In this document: in pieces, positions 47,809-59,557 of the stretch | How the letters are laid out: every line of letters begins with the position of its first letter | Position numbering within the stretch: position 1 is the stretch's first letter | DNA from: Zoroaster sp. YZ-2022 | Lineage: Eukaryota > Echinodermata > Asteroidea > Forcipulatida > Zoroasteridae | Direction: 5' to 3' | NCBI GenBank assembly: GCA_029582265.1 | Contig: CM055823.1 | Coordinates: 10,452,821 to 10,516,820, forward strand | DNA: 64,000 nt | Program-made: the position numbers and the translations under genes | Notes under the pieces: generated by a model | What the model saw: the letters and a program-made list of their open reading frames with translations, nothing else | Databases searched by the model: none | Told to the model about the DNA's origin: nothing

Positions 47809-48390
47809 AGGGACAATATGTTGGGAAAGAATGTCGTATCCAACCGCCACTTTTAAAGGTTTTTGGGGGAATTTTTTTGCAACCACTAACCAGTTAAAAA
47901 ATTATTCTATTACTTTTTGGGGGTACGGAAAGCGAAAACTATCTTTAAAAATCCACTTTTATGATGGTTTTTGGACTTTATTTCCCTTCTAAAAAAATCC
48001 TCCCCTTCAGAAAATAGAAGGATCCTATCAAATACATGTAGTTGCCACTGCGCATGTACAATGACCGTGTTGGTCACTAACGGGGGAGTTGACAAGATCA
48101 GACTGACATGACTAAGGAAGTCATCGTATACCAAAAATGCCTGATTTTTCATGAAATAAATATCCTGGAATAATTTGAAGTATATGTCCATCATCATCCA
48201 TATGTTCTCCACCTTACTGGGTAGGTAAGATTACATTATTGGTTATTTTGAATGAGAAAAAGTGGCAGTCGGATACGACATTCTCCCCTCATGTTGATCA
48301 ACAGGGCATGGAATCGGAGTGCTCACGTTAGTTTTAGATTTAACTCAGTGACTGAAAATAATGTCCCACATGTCACATGATAAGTAGTGG
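47809..48390. mobile_element. Family E MITE split by a second TIR element
   Basis: TTAA-AGGGACAATAT at 47805-47819 continues, after an insertion, with GATCAACAGGGCATGGAATC at about 48294, as in 17233-17454 read inverted. The insert (about 47820-48290) has its own inverted ends, GAATGTCGTATCCAACCGCC and CGGATACGACATTC, around an AT-rich core. Confidence 0.65.
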
Positions 48391-48510
48391 CAGACTTGTA
48401 TTCGAGTCCTCGAGTTTGAGTCCCAGTTCCGAGTCATGTGGTTTGAGTCCGAGTCGCGAGTCACAAAGGTTGAGTCAGAGTCACGAGTCATTTATAAAAT
48501 TCAAATGAAA
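48391..48510. repeat. GAGTCCGAGTC-rich repeat
   Basis: Dense GAGTC/CGAGTC words. Similar patches at about 51025-51060 and a weaker one at 54810-54860 suggest ends of a dispersed element. Confidence 0.4.
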
Positions 48511-48688
48511 AAAAGAAAACCGTATACATATCTGTCAAGGTTCAAAGTTATGTGAAAAAATAGTCGAGATATATGGGCTAGTACAATGTATCTCATGTTC
48601 CAAAAATTTCCCAACACTATTCGAAAATGGTTTGAAATTTCTCAAATCTTTTGTAATAATAATGTTTTCGTTTTTTAATACACATTAA

Positions 48689-49162
48689 CCTTAACTCCCA
48701 AGGCCCATTTGCTTACACATAACCTGAATCCTGCAAAATCCTTCAGTAGTAAAGCAAGCACAATGACCACTACCATTGTATGCAGATGACATGTACATGT
48801 ATGCACACATGTGTTTCTAATCTACATGGCCCAGGACCAGGGACCCTCCCTGCATGCATGGAGCAATAAACAGTGTCCACTGACCTAAGCACTGACCTTG
48901 CAATCACTACAACAAACATGGATGTACATGTACCATGGAAAGGCAAGTATGCCTAATAACCCCAATCCTCCAAAATCATTTTTTGGACAGACCAACATGT
49001 ACCATGTAACCTCAATCCTCCATTTTTCCCCCCAGTGTCAAATATAGCCTGATAACCTCAATCCTCCATAATCCACCAAGCAAATAATCTCATCTGCCCT
49101 CAATCCTTCAAAATCCTTCACTTTGGCAAAGAGGATTTTTGGAGGATTTGGGCAGGTTAGGG
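48689..49162. mobile_element. TTAA-flanked MITE with GGAGGATTGAGGTTA subrepeats (family B)
   Basis: TTAA-CCTTAACTCCC at left and GGTTAGGG-TTAA at right. CCTCAATCCTCCAAAATC recurs internally five or more times. Copies: 54193-54580, 62823-63091 and a fragment at 55660-55890, all inverted relative to this one. 474 bp, no coding. Confidence 0.75.
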
Positions 49163-51150
49163 TTAATGTTTCGAACCCGAATGATATATTTATGTTTTGC
49201 TCAGGTAGATATTGTTGGGTGGCCTGGGGAGGCCGTTAAGACAACGTTTAGAATTGGAATTTTGCATCATCCTATGAAATTTACATGTGCATACGTTTTT
49301 TTTTTTCAACTGTGCATAATAATAAAGAAAAACCCCTGACCAAGTTAAGAACACTTTATAATTCTCATGACCCCATGCCGTTGTGCATTGTACATTGCTC
49401 TCACCTGATTCCATTTCCCAATAATCATGATGGATTTAGCAAAATGTTTTACCCATATTTCAGCCTGCAGCCAAATATAATATATTGCTAGAATAACATT
49501 TAAATAATAAAACTATAATGTTTCGCTCTATAATGTCCCCAAATCAATTCACCATAACCAAATGATAAAAATACATATTTACGACATGTGTTAGTCTGAC
49601 AGCTATTACCGAAAATAACAATAAGCAGCATTTTAACAAAAGATAATTTCGACAATCTGGCATATGTCGGCCCTAATTTTGAATTTGGAGGGAGTTCGCA
49701 CAATTGTCTCCCATCCTCACTCCCAAAGAAAGTCGTCATAGTTTATTAGGTTTTGTTGTTGAAAATACAGTCTAGCCTACATGTAAGTATTGATTTGGCT
49801 TCGTCTACAAGAACATATATGGGAAAGATATTATTGTTACATCTGCACTAAGAAATTGTTTCCAAAATGAACTCCATAAAATCAAATTTTATATGCTGAA
49901 ATAGCTTACAAGTGCCCACACAGAACCTCCTGAGTGCAATCTTTTCAAAATGTTCATTCCTCTAGAAATGACAGCAAACACCATGAAAATTGAGAGACCA
50001 GTGTTTGGTACCCATCACTACCATGCTTTTATTCCCACGATGTTGTTCACTGAAGCTTGGGTACATAATTCATTGTAATCGATTTCTGGAAGACGCACTT
50101 TGTTTTCATGCAGCCGCTGCGCCTGTAAGTGATTCCGATCACATTACTACAGAGAAGGAATACTATAGGGTATGCTACAACAGAATAGGATGTACGGTAT
50201 CAATTTTATTAAACTGTTCGCATTAAACACAATGTTGCAAGAACATTCTTTATTTTATCAATGTTTTTAAATATTAAATATTGTAACGGATATATCTTAA
50301 TCCGTCAGTAGGGGGAGAGACAATCAAGAACAGAAATAAGTAAAACAAAACGAAACTAAATACTGGTTTTCTTCCAAGGGAGGGAGGCTTTTTGCCACTC
50401 AAAAATAAAAGCAATATAAAGACTGGCAAAGCAAAGAAACAATTCAGGACACTACTATACTAATATAAATAACTGAAATAGTATTACCTTAATGTTCGGA
50501 CGACAGGCTGAAATTATATAACATAAAATACAGGCAATCCTTTGCGTAACTAAACTTTATACAAAAATAAAATACAACCTCCGTCCGAACAACCTTCTGT
50601 CCCCAGCCACAGGTCCAGACTGCCACACTAGAGCCCTCATACCCATAGATTTTATAGTAGGCTAGTATTTCTTAAAGCTCACAAGGTCTAGTGCACATGT
50701 ACAATGTATACCAAAGTAGCAGCCAAAAGATCCAACCATTAACAAAGCCAACTAATTAATCTGTGAAAGATTAACAAAAGCAACTACATTCCCTCAAAGA
50801 AAACAAAAACTGGAATGTCACAATACATGTTGTATCTTATGTCCATTACACTACTTAATACCATTGTTATAACTACAGTCCATCCAAGGGACCCGGAAAG
50901 CTGGAATGTCAAAATATCTTATGTCTATTATACTACTTAATACCATTGTTATAGCTACAGTCCATCCAAGGGACCCACCAAAATATCTTATGTCCATTAC
51001 AATATTGGGCATTTTGCCGTTGAGCCTGAGTCACAAACAAAGTCCGAGTCACGGACACTAGCAGACACTTTTGGCATGAAGTTTCCTATTGTGAGATATC
51101 AGTATTTTTGTGAAATTTTAATATTTTTTTTTTTTAAGTTAAAAAATGTT
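49163..51150. other. Non-coding stretch with an 82-bp tandem repeat
   Basis: CTTATGTCCATTACACTACT recurs at 50836, 50918 and (partly) 50987. The rest has no convincing exon. Confidence 0.45.
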
Positions 51151-51157
51151 TCTTTAA

Positions 51158-51772
51158 CCCTAACCATGCTAAATGCTACAGGATGCAACAGTTCTGATGG
51201 ACGTTGTTGCATTCAGCAGCCAGTATTGATGACTCAATCTGCTGTATCTTGTTGCATTCAGCACTGGACTGTTTTTGTAAAACAAATAGTCTGTGTTGTG
51301 TCTGGTTGCATTTAGCATTGTTTAACATGTGAATAAAGAAGGAAATAAAGAAAGTTTCTTTTGATGTAAACAGTAGAAAACAAAATTAACCAGAAAAGAG
51401 AAAACATGTAAATAAAGAAGGAAACAAAGAAAGTTACTTTTATGTAAATAAAGAAAACAGAAAGAAGCAAAGAAAAACAGAAAACATAAAAGTAACAAGC
51501 ATGTAAATAAAGGGAAAAGACAATGATGATTACCATAGCAGAGAAGCACAAAGCTTGTGCAGCTAAATAATCCCCTTGTTGTATGTTGTTGCAGACATCA
51601 CTGTGCTTGAAAACCACAGTCCAATTTACTGAACCCTTCACTGCTAGGTGCAACAAGATCCACATATACATGTATGGATTTCGTTGCACCTAGCAGGCCT
51701 CGATCATTGACCACTGTTATATGTTGTTGCATTCAGCAGGGTGATAAGAAAGTTACCCTAGCATGGTTACGG
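51158..51772. mobile_element. MITE with TTGTTGCATTCAGCA subrepeats (family C)
   Basis: Left TTAA-CCCTAACCATGCTA and the inverse of TTGACCGTAACCATGCTA at right. GTTGCATTCAGCA occurs four times. The centre (51320-51530) is an A-rich repetition of CATGTAAATAAAGAAGG, which produces a spurious 125-codon minus-strand frame. A shorter relative is at 55383-55569. Confidence 0.65.
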
Positions 51773-52057
51773 TCAATTTAATGAAAGTGAGCTGTCGCAG
51801 AATAACAGATTTTATGCCAAAAGTGTTTGCATTGGCAAGTTCACCTAATCACTAAGTTTTAGATTGTAATAATTAGCAGATCAAAAGTTCGCTCCTTTTT
51901 TTATACGTGTTGGGTTATAGCCAAGGATGTTTGTGATGGTAAAACATGCAACATAACAGTTTTTCTTGTCCTTGTATACAGTTACCGTAGCAACATGTAA
52001 ATGTAGCCTTGACCAAGATGGTGTGTAATCAACACAGACTGGTTTCCTGAAGTTAGG

Positions 52058-52656
52058 CCTGTGCGGGTACCCAGGTTCATGGGTATTCCACCATTGAGTT
52101 CAATACCACGTTCCTTTTTACTGGTTTAGGTATGTACCCAGAACCCACTTTTTAAAATCTGAATTTCAGAAACCAAATGATAAACACTGACCTTCCATGT
52201 TTATAATAAGGTTTCAGGTACTTTTTTTTATTTCATAACATTTATAACAAAAGGCCTTGTAAATTATAAGTTTAATTGTTTTTTTGTGTTATTAATTTTT
52301 GTATGAACATAATGCCACTGTTCTTGTGCTGTGTTATGCGCACAAGGAATTAACTCTGGATATGTATGATTTGATTGCAACGCAGAAATTACCCTCCCAT
52401 TCCTGCTAAAAAAGGCCTACAGAAGTACATACACACGATGCAAATAAAATGGTGCATGCACAAACGGCGCGATTGCACGTGTCTCTCAGCGAAGCGCTGG
52501 CGTTTTATGGTGACGCTTGTAGAGGGGTACATACCTGTGGTTATCGGCTCTAAAGGATATGAGTGAATGAAAACAAGTAATTGCGATGCTATCAGATGTT
52601 TGACGATATATCGTGGATGAAAAAATTTGATATCGCGGTTATCACCCCAAGCTTAA
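52058..52656. mobile_element. Two hAT-like terminal fragments
   Basis: Left, TTAGGCCTGTGCGGGTACCC. Right, GATATATCGTGGATGAAAAA then CACCCCAAGCTTAA, which resembles the right end of the element at 61119-61864. The ends do not match each other, so these are probably two truncated elements. Confidence 0.4.
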
Positions 52657-53057
52657 CCTCAGAATTAAGGTAACCTTTAGGATTTGTGATAAATCAGAGT
52701 TTTTGTACACCATATTCTCCAAATGCACATTACAAACATTCATTGTATTTAAGTTGACATACTGTGTTATTTCAGTGTACAAAATTTGGACAACCCTCTT
52801 TTCAAATCTTGGCTATATTGTAGGTTACACTGTGATTAAATGACCAAGCTTAGCATGCACACAGCATGCATCATGGTGACTGCATTTATTTCCCCAAAGA
52901 TGTTTTTAAACTCATTTGCAAATAATGTTAGCATATATATTTAAGTGTAACATGTAGTCTATATATATATGTATATCTTTGTTGTGAAGTGAACATTACA
53001 TTACAGATAAGCTTTGAAAATATGTTATGTACTCAAACTTTCCCTTGCTTTTTGCAG
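52657..53057. other. RASSF8 upstream intron
   Basis: AT-rich sequence ending in the acceptor cccttgctttttgcag of the first coding exon. No further 5' exon was identified. Confidence 0.5.
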
Positions 53058-53105
53058 AATCTGTGATGTGTACATTATGACAGCTCTTGGCCCCTGCTAG
53101 CAAAA

Positions 53106-54023
53106 ATGGTGGAGTTGAAAGTGAATGTAGACGGTGTGCAGAGGATTGTCTGTGGGGTCAGTAATGCCACACGGTGCCAGGACGTTATCATTGCTCTAGC
53201 TCAAGCAACCGGACAAATCGGGCGCTTCAACCTCATAGAAAAATGCCATGATACGGAGCGTTCACTCAGACCTCATGAAAATCCCCTGAGGGTGATGTCC
53301 AAATGGGGGCCCAACTCAAAAGATGCTCATTTCCTATTGCGGAAGACAGGAAACACTCCAGGAAACAGCCGCCCGCCTTCTGTCACCAGAGAAATAAGTG
53401 ATAGGTTTAAGCAGGTTGTTAGCCCCACTGAATCTTTTGAAGAGTTTCACCAGCAGAGACAAACTAACGTAAGACGATCACAGACTTTTAGTGGGTACCG
53501 TGGTGGCACAGCAGAGCAGAACATCAAACTGAAAGAGGTTACCACTATAAAAGATAAAAACAGACATGAGGAATTAAGTGAATTAGTCTCTGTACAGCAG
53601 GCTAGACTTTCCCAACAACACCAGGACCTTGCGCATCTCGAAACCCTCATCCAGACTTTAGAAGGATACTCTTACCATGATGACAATGATTCAGGCATCG
53701 AGGAATTTGAGTTGCGCTCAAGGAGAAACAAAGCAGAGCTGCAGGAGTTGGAATTCTGGGAGAGTGAACTGGAGATTGAACACCAGCTGTACTCTGCCCT
53801 CATGCGAGAGATTAGCAAATTCAATCGCCGCATGGAGCAGTGTGTGAAGGAGCTGGTGCTATGGCAACAGGAGATTGCTGTTCTGACCAGCAAGGTTGGG
53901 GAGCACAGAGATGAATTACGGCGGAATGAAGATGAATTGGCAAAGATAAAACTTTGTGAGATTCAAAATGAGCTCAAACTGCTTGAGCAGGAGTTTGAAG
54001 AGTATGCACAAACTACCAAGGAG
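53106..54023 (+). CDS. RASSF8: RASSF8, exon with RA domain and coiled coil (codons 1-306)
   Basis: RASSF8 belongs to the N-terminal RASSF group (RASSF7-10): a Ras-association ubiquitin fold at the N-terminus followed by coiled coil, acting at cell-cell junctions and in growth control. Here residues 1-82 (MVELKVNVDGVQRIVCGVSN, LIEKCHDTERSLRPHENPL, HFLLRKTG) match the RA domain of vertebrate RASSF8 closely. Residues about 155-306 are a long acidic coiled coil (EFWESELEIEHQLYSALMRE). The exon begins at 53058 after a good acceptor, giving a 48-nt 5' leader segment with two tiny upstream ATG frames. The start context CAAAAATGG is favourable. It ends at codon 306 in phase 0 with donor GAG|gtacat; the frame beyond that is intron. 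Exons 2 and 3 are at 54961 and 58312. Confidence 0.95.
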
Positions 54024-54960
54024 GTACATGTTACTTTATTTCCAAATTGTGCCTTGAATAATGTTAATTACATCTACGAGTCATAATAAATTATAATAAA
54101 TGGTACATAACATTTACCTACAGGGACACCTATGTACATGTATCACAAAGCTTGCCCCAACCTGGTGGAAAGCCCAATAAATTTTTTTTTAACCTTCCCA
54201 AATCCTCTTTGCTAAAGTGAAGGATTTTGAAGGATTGAGGTTACATGCTACATGTTCTTTGCTAAAGTGAAAGATTTTGGAGGATTGAGGTTATTAGCCA
54301 TACTTGCCTTTCCATGGTACATGTACATCTATGTTTGTTGTAGTGATTGCAAGGTCAGTGCTTGGGTCAGTGGACACTGTTTATTGCTCCATGCATGCAG
54401 GGAGGGTCCCTGGCCATGTACATGTATCACAGATTAGAAACACATGTGTGCATGTCATGTCATTGGCTTGCTTTACTACTGAAGGATTTTGGAGGATTCA
54501 GGTTATGTGTAAGCAAATGGGCCTAGGGAGTTAGGAAGGATTCAGGTTATGTGTAAGCAAATGGGCTTAGGGAGTTAGGGTTAATATAAGGTTTCAGTCA
54601 TAAACAGTTTCATATGCTTTGTGTAGTTTAGTAAAAAAAAATCCTATGAAGAAGAATTTATGATGCATAAATAACTGTCCGCGCATTGATCAGTAAGAAT
54701 AGTTTTTAGAATGATACCCAAATAATCGCAATGTAAAAGCCTGCTTTTTATAACAAGCTTTTTCCTGGTTTCCATTTTCAATACCATCAAATCTTTGATA
54801 CCTCATTGGTCCGAGACAAGACCAAGACCACAGAGAGTCCTAGACAAGCCAAGACGAACAAGTGGTCGCAAGACTGATATGTACAACACTGACATGTTCA
54901 CAATGTGCAGACGGCTTTGCTTGACTTCTGATCATTTGTAATTCATGGTTGCTTTTCTAG
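54024..54960 (+). other. RASSF8 intron 1
   Basis: Donor gtacat, acceptor ttgcttttctag. Contains the family B MITE at 54193-54580. Confidence 0.85.
54193..54580. mobile_element. Family B MITE in RASSF8 intron 1
   Basis: TTAA-CCTTCCCAAATCCTC at left and GAGTTAGGG-TTAA at right. The interior is the inverse of 48689-49162 (TTTCCATGGTACATGTACAT, AGGGAGGGTCCCTGGCC). The last 40 bp are duplicated in tandem. Confidence 0.8.
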
Positions 54961-55168
54961 ATTGACTTGACATTAGCCGAGCTGAATAATACTCTAGATG
55001 AGAAAAGATCCTTGGAGTCTAGACTAAAGGAAGATCTTGCCAGTGAAAACATGATGGAGTTTACTAAGACACCATTAACGGTACCTCAGGGGGATATTAC
55101 TGATGATACTCGGCCACAGACACTCACACGACTACCACGTCAGCGAGCTGAAAGTACACCCATAGAAA
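54961..55168 (+). CDS. RASSF8: RASSF8, exon 2 (codons 307-375)
   Basis: Follows acceptor ttgcttttctag and reads IDLTLAELNNTLDEKRSLES, completing the coiled coil. It is followed by a polar, probably disordered segment (TPLTVPQGDITDDTRPQTLT, RQRAESTPIE). It is entered in phase 0 and left in phase 1 at donor GAAA|gtaaga. Reading through the donor meets a stop within five codons, which supports splicing there. Confidence 0.9.
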
Positions 55169-55382
55169 GTAAGAATTTTACGTAATTCCCTTGAAAGATT
55201 TCACATACAGCCAAGGTGATTTTATCAGCAGAATAGTGACATTGAATAGTAAGCTTAATGATGCATGACACTTCAGATTCACACAATTTCAGAATAACAA
55301 GGACAGAAATTACACCCAACCTACATGTACATGTATTGTCAACATTGACTACAGATTTACATGTAGTACATTTTTACATTAA

Positions 55383-55569
55383 CCCTAACCACACTTCATG
55401 CAACACGATGCAACAAAAATGTGAAAAGTTGTGTCTTGTTGCCTTCAGCAGAGAACATAAGAACCATTGTTCTAATTGCTGGTGAATCTTGTTGCATTGA
55501 GCAGATGGCACACTTTCCTGCTGTTGCATTATGATGTATTCAGCTGTGAAATGCCTATGGGGGTTAGGG
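55383..55569. mobile_element. Short family C MITE
   Basis: TTAA-CCCTAACCACACTTC at left and GGGGTTAGGG-TTGA at right, with TTGTTGCCTTCAGCA and CTTGTTGCATTGAGCA inside. Confidence 0.65.
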
Positions 55570-55659
55570 TTGAAACAAAAATAAGAATATGTGTACAGAA
55601 AGTCACATTCACCATGGTGGGCATGTACCTAGTATCTGAGGGGTCATGAACAATGTTAT

Positions 55660-55890
55660 TTAACCCAAATCTTCCCAAATCCTCCAATATCCTCTGCATA
55701 ACTGAAGGATTATTAGGAAATTGCAGTGGTGAAGGATTGAGGGCAGATGTGATTATTTGCTTGGTGGATTACATGGAGGATTGAGGTTATCAGGCTATAT
55801 TTGACATTGGATGAAAATGGAGGATTGAGGTTACATGGTACATGTTGTTCTGCCCCAAAAATGATTCTGGAGGATTGAGGTTATTAGGCC
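55660..55890. mobile_element. Family B MITE fragment
   Basis: TTTAACCCAAATCTTCCC is followed by four GGAGGATTGAGGTTA-type subrepeats. The right end is lost at the hAT-like sequence starting GCTTGGGCGGTTCC. Confidence 0.6.
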
Positions 55891-56003
55891 TATGTGTGTA
55901 TGCTTGGGCGGTTCCACAATTCCTGGAGCCAGTTCGATTAAAAAAAAAAAACTGTTACGAGTCGGAACCGGTTCCAAGAGATTAAAAGAAAAACAGGGGT
56001 TAA

Positions 56004-56374
56004 CCCTCCTAGGGTTTGACCATTTGAAACCATTCAAAATTTCCACTTACCAAAATGGCCATTGGTTTTGTACACACATGGTGATACCATTTGAAAAGTG
56101 TTGGTAGCAAGCTTTACTACCATTCAAATCCATTCAAATGCATAGAGGGTCCATTGATTCACCACTTAGAAGTATCCAAACAAGGTTTTGTATTAGCTGT
56201 ACTACCATTTGGAAAGATCCAAACAAGGTTTTGTATTAGCTGACCTACATGTACCATTCAAAACCATTTGAGGAAATCAATACTGTACAGTTATTTCACC
56301 ATTCAAAACCACAAAAGCGAATGGTTTCAAATGGTGCATCAACTTGTCTGAAAAAGGCACCAGAACTAGGAGGG
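56004..56374. mobile_element. TTAA-flanked MITE, CCCTCCTAG ends, interior type 3, copy 1
   Basis: TTAA-CCCTCCTAGGG to ACTAGGAGGG-TTAA, 371 bp. Internal CCATTTGAAACCATTC and GGTTTTGTATTAGCTG words, some repeated. About 95 percent identical by eye to 57133-57501. Confidence 0.85.
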
Positions 56375-56439
56375 TTAAAGAAAATAATAAAACATAGTCT
56401 ATTCAAACTTAGTTGTGCCCTGATACGAAGGAGTTTCAA

Positions 56440-56990
56440 TTTTCAACCGCAAATGCAGTGATGATAATGTTGTTTAATTTAAAATATGTTTCAGAAACTT
56501 TAAGGAAACTTTTTGGAAACGTTAAGCTAAGTTAGACTTAGAGATTTGTTTCCATTATCCTACCGTTAGCAAACAACATTACAAGCCGTGCTGTACATGC
56601 CATAGCTTTGCACATGCTTCAGGGGTTGGAGCAATTAAGCAATTGTAACATCCCCTTATACACAAGGTACCGTACTACCGTCCATGCCGTATTGAAAGTA
56701 CATAAAGAACACTAGCAACATGACTGTTAACTTCGTCACAAGTTTATCCATATTGCGGGGCCACCTTGATCACTCCACTTCTCAAGACACGTGCTGTCAA
56801 CATTTTTATCAACATCTCCATAACCAAAGTTTCCATGTTATGGGGCCAATTTATAAACAACTCAGCGACACACAATGCATACTACTAATGTTGCGGTTTG
56901 CATCAGTTGTGTGTGTGGCGCCATCATAAGTTTGCTGCAGTCTAGAGTTACATTTTGTCGGTCGCTTATCAAAGAGAATCGGGTATATAT
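56440..56990. repeat. Interspersed repeat H, uninterrupted copy
   Basis: Matches 36175-36800 plus 37481-37570 but carries the GGGGTTGGAGCAAT unit once and lacks the 670-bp TIR element. It provides the empty site for that insertion. Confidence 0.75.
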
Positions 56991-57132
56991 GTGGTAAATG
57001 TAGTACATGTATTGATAGCCCATCAGCCTGTATGACTGCTTGAAGACATTGAAGGCACATACATGTACACATAGTCTGAACAAAGTTTTGCCCAACTTTC
57101 ATGAGCTGTAATTTTTGAATAAATAATATTAA

Positions 57133-57501
57133 CCCTCCTACTGTTTGACCATTTGAAACCTTTCAAAATTTCCACTTACCAAAATGCCCATTGGTTTTGT
57201 ACACACATGGTGATACCATTTGAACAGTGTTGGTAGCAAGCTTTACTACCATTCAAATCCATTCAAATGCATCGAGGGTCCATTGATTCACCACTTAGAA
57301 GTATCCAAACAAGGTTTTGTATTAGCTGTACTACCATTTGGAAAGATCCAAACAAGGTTTTGTATTAGCTGACCTACCATTCAAAACCATTTGGGGGAAT
57401 CAATACTGTACAGTTATTTCACCGGCCATTCAAAACCACAAAAGCGAATGGTTGCAAATGGTGGATCAACTTGTATGAAAAAGGTACCAGAAGTAGGAGG
57501 G
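57133..57501. mobile_element. TTAA-flanked MITE, CCCTCCTAC ends, interior type 3, copy 2
   Basis: TTAA-CCCTCCTACTG to AGTAGGAGGG-TTAA, 369 bp, near-identical to 56004-56374, which implies recent amplification. Confidence 0.85.
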
Positions 57502-57618
57502 TTAATAAGTTAAATTTATAAAGTGCAAAAAACACTTGCAGTTTTTTACAATGTATGTGGGATGTCTCATTTTGAAAATTCATAACTTTGGTAATAAATT
57601 GTTCAAATGCATCTTTAA

Positions 57619-58227
57619 CCCTTTCATTACCGATTTGTTTCAACAGGATGTCCCACTGGTTACCGAATTGTTTGCCCAGTCATGCATGAATTCACACATT
57701 ATTGCACAACAGTATGCATCCATTTACAGGCACTTTTTTCTAAACTCATTTTTCATCATGAAGAATATGTTGGAGAAAGATACATTCGATGAAATGATTG
57801 TTGCTTATGAAATTCCCTTTCATATGATACCAAAATCATTGGCATTGCATATAAAATGATCGGGTTATTTATTTTACTTCCCCTGACTTGGTTCACAAAC
57901 ACAGAGAGCATTTTGTACACAAGTGTATGGCGTTCCATAGCACAAATGGCTATTGAAAGGATTGACTTGTATTATGTCCGATTTCTACAATAGCAACATG
58001 TAGGTTGGGCTATACCATTAGAAAGATAAGGAATCAGTCTTTCCAATCATATATAGCATGGGTATGGACTGCAAAGAAGGGAAAAAATACAGCTGTTTTA
58101 AAAGCTGGTCATGATACTCCCAATTAAGTGCTGTGTGTGTGGTGACCTTGGTCGACTAAAGTCGCCAATGGTAAGCAACAGGAGGTATGTGTGTTGTTGA
58201 CTAAAGTCGCCAATGGCAGTGAAAGCG
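57619..58227. mobile_element. TTAA-flanked MITE, CCCTTTCATTACC ends (family D), copy 1
   Basis: TTAA-CCCTTTCATTACCG and the inverse of TTAA-CGCTTTCACTGCC. A short frame (DVPLVTELFAQSCMN) could be a transposase relic, but it is not recognised and is broken in the second copy at 59558-60076. GACTAAAGTCGCCAATGG is repeated at the right end. Confidence 0.75.
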
Positions 58228-58311
58228 TTAAATTGCATAAATTAACATAAATCAACTTGTGCAATCTACATGTATTTGCATTTTTCTTTCGTTTCTTGTT
58301 ATCATTGACAG

Positions 58312-58406
58312 TGTATGCAACATTCCCATTCCGACGTCTAATAAGTGCTCATCACCTGACCGTTGCAGATCCATCTAGTGATAATCCTGAAGGTATATTT
58401 GTTTAA
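58312..58406 (+). CDS. RASSF8: RASSF8, terminal coding exon (codons 376-406, stop)
   Basis: A strong polypyrimidine acceptor (ttcttgttatcattgacag) is followed in phase 1 by codons that, joined to exon 2, read MYATFPFRRLISAHHLTV and then SSDNPEGIFV and TAA. Vertebrate RASSF8 ends in NPEGIYV, so this is the genuine C-terminus with its hydrophobic, PDZ-ligand-like tail. The whole protein is 406 residues, close to the 419 of human RASSF8, so no coding exon appears to be missing. The GT inside GAAGGTATA looks like a donor, but reading straight through gives the conserved end. The 3' UTR begins at 58407; its poly(A) site is not assigned (AATAAA words occur at 61012 and 63374 among others). Confidence 0.9.
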
Positions 58407-58532
58407 ACCCAACGATTTATTTTATCAGGTATTTTATCCAGGTGCTGTATTCAATTATTATGTACTTCTATTAAGTTCAGTCAAATGTATATTTATATTG
58501 TGCATGTAGATTAAATTCAGACATGTGTATAT

Positions 58533-59539
58533 GTGACCCGCTCCGTCGAAATGAGACTTGTCCCCCAGATCTGACATTCATAGATATGTATGCTAGGTTA
58601 ACAAGTAACTCACGGGCTTTCCAATGATACAAATGTTATTTCCGTAGCTTATTCCATTCCGGAATTATCGAGCGATGAAGACAACCATCACTTTGCGGCC
58701 TGTTTCGTTTTTGAATTTCGCTCGGAGAAAATCAACATTAAACTTGGTCCACACACAGAGCAAGCGCGAGCTATCGCTTCGATGTACAACTCATGAATAA
58801 TTAATCAGCCCTTGTACCAAACACCGGCTGTCCACACCGCCCGTATTCATTCCGCCTGCTGTGTGTGGAGTCGCTGGCATACAGTGCATGCACTAGGTAT
58901 AGGCTAGGTGTATGCAGATAGCCAGCTACGGAGCGGCGGGCCCAGGCCTAGACTCTGTATAACCGCTAAGCTGGGCCTAGAGTTGGCGAAGATTGTACGT
59001 CATTAAGGGTGACGTCATTCATTTTTCTGGTAAACTGCGCATGCTCAGACAACTGGTTGCTTACTGTTGTCCAATCAAAGAGCTGTATTTCTTCTACCTT
59101 GCCGATGATTCGGCTCGTTGGCTAACAATTTATTTTGCGGCTTAAAACTACTATTAGAGCTCCATACTGCTTAGTCATTGTCATGACCTTTCTTTTGATA
59201 CCAAACACGTACGTTTAACGTTAACGGAAATACTCGTGTTGCTGTCTCGAAAACAAGGATATTTTGACCTGTTTGGATTTAACGGAGGCCACATGAAAGA
59301 CAAACATGATACAGACATTGTCCAGAAATCGTCCTTTTTTATGGATTTATTAATATTGTTATGAAAAGGTAAGACCACCATAAGATTGATCGAGATTTTA
59401 TCAAACTAAAAATATAAAAACCTAGAAATCGATATGCAATGTTTTTCGATTTTTTTTTTTTTGGCGAGCACAAGTTCAGAGTCGAATTACACGGAAACCT
59501 CCGTTGGGGGACAAGTCTCATTTCGACGGAGCGGGTCAC
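58533..59539. mobile_element. 1-kb DNA transposon with 34-bp perfect terminal inverted repeats
   Basis: GTGACCCGCTCCGTCGAAAT and its inverse bound the element; the match extends through GAGACTTGTCCCCC. The flanks are TATAT/ATATG, allowing either TA or ATAT as target duplication. The interior is fairly GC-rich at 58780-59000 with no transposase. If the RASSF8 3' UTR is long, this lies within it. Confidence 0.8.
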
Positions 59540-59557
59540 ATATGGTCTCAACGTTAA

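Larger units (their letters stand above)
55169..58311 (+). other. RASSF8 intron 2, filled with MITEs
   Basis: 3.1 kb. Most of its length is explained by family C (55383-55569), a family B fragment (55660-55890), a hAT-like end (about 55902), two CCCTCCTA MITEs (56004-56374, 57133-57501), repeat H (56440-56990) and a family D MITE (57619-58227). Confidence 0.85.

Noticed and set aside
51312..51689. 125-codon minus-strand frame with hydrophobic stretches
   Set aside because: Caused by A-rich tandem words in the centre of the family C MITE; the apparent membrane segments are poly-T codons.
58312..58392. 81-bp internal cassette exon ending at GAAG|gtatat
   Set aside because: Reading through the apparent donor gives GIFV and a stop, matching the conserved RASSF8 C-terminus, so the exon is terminal.
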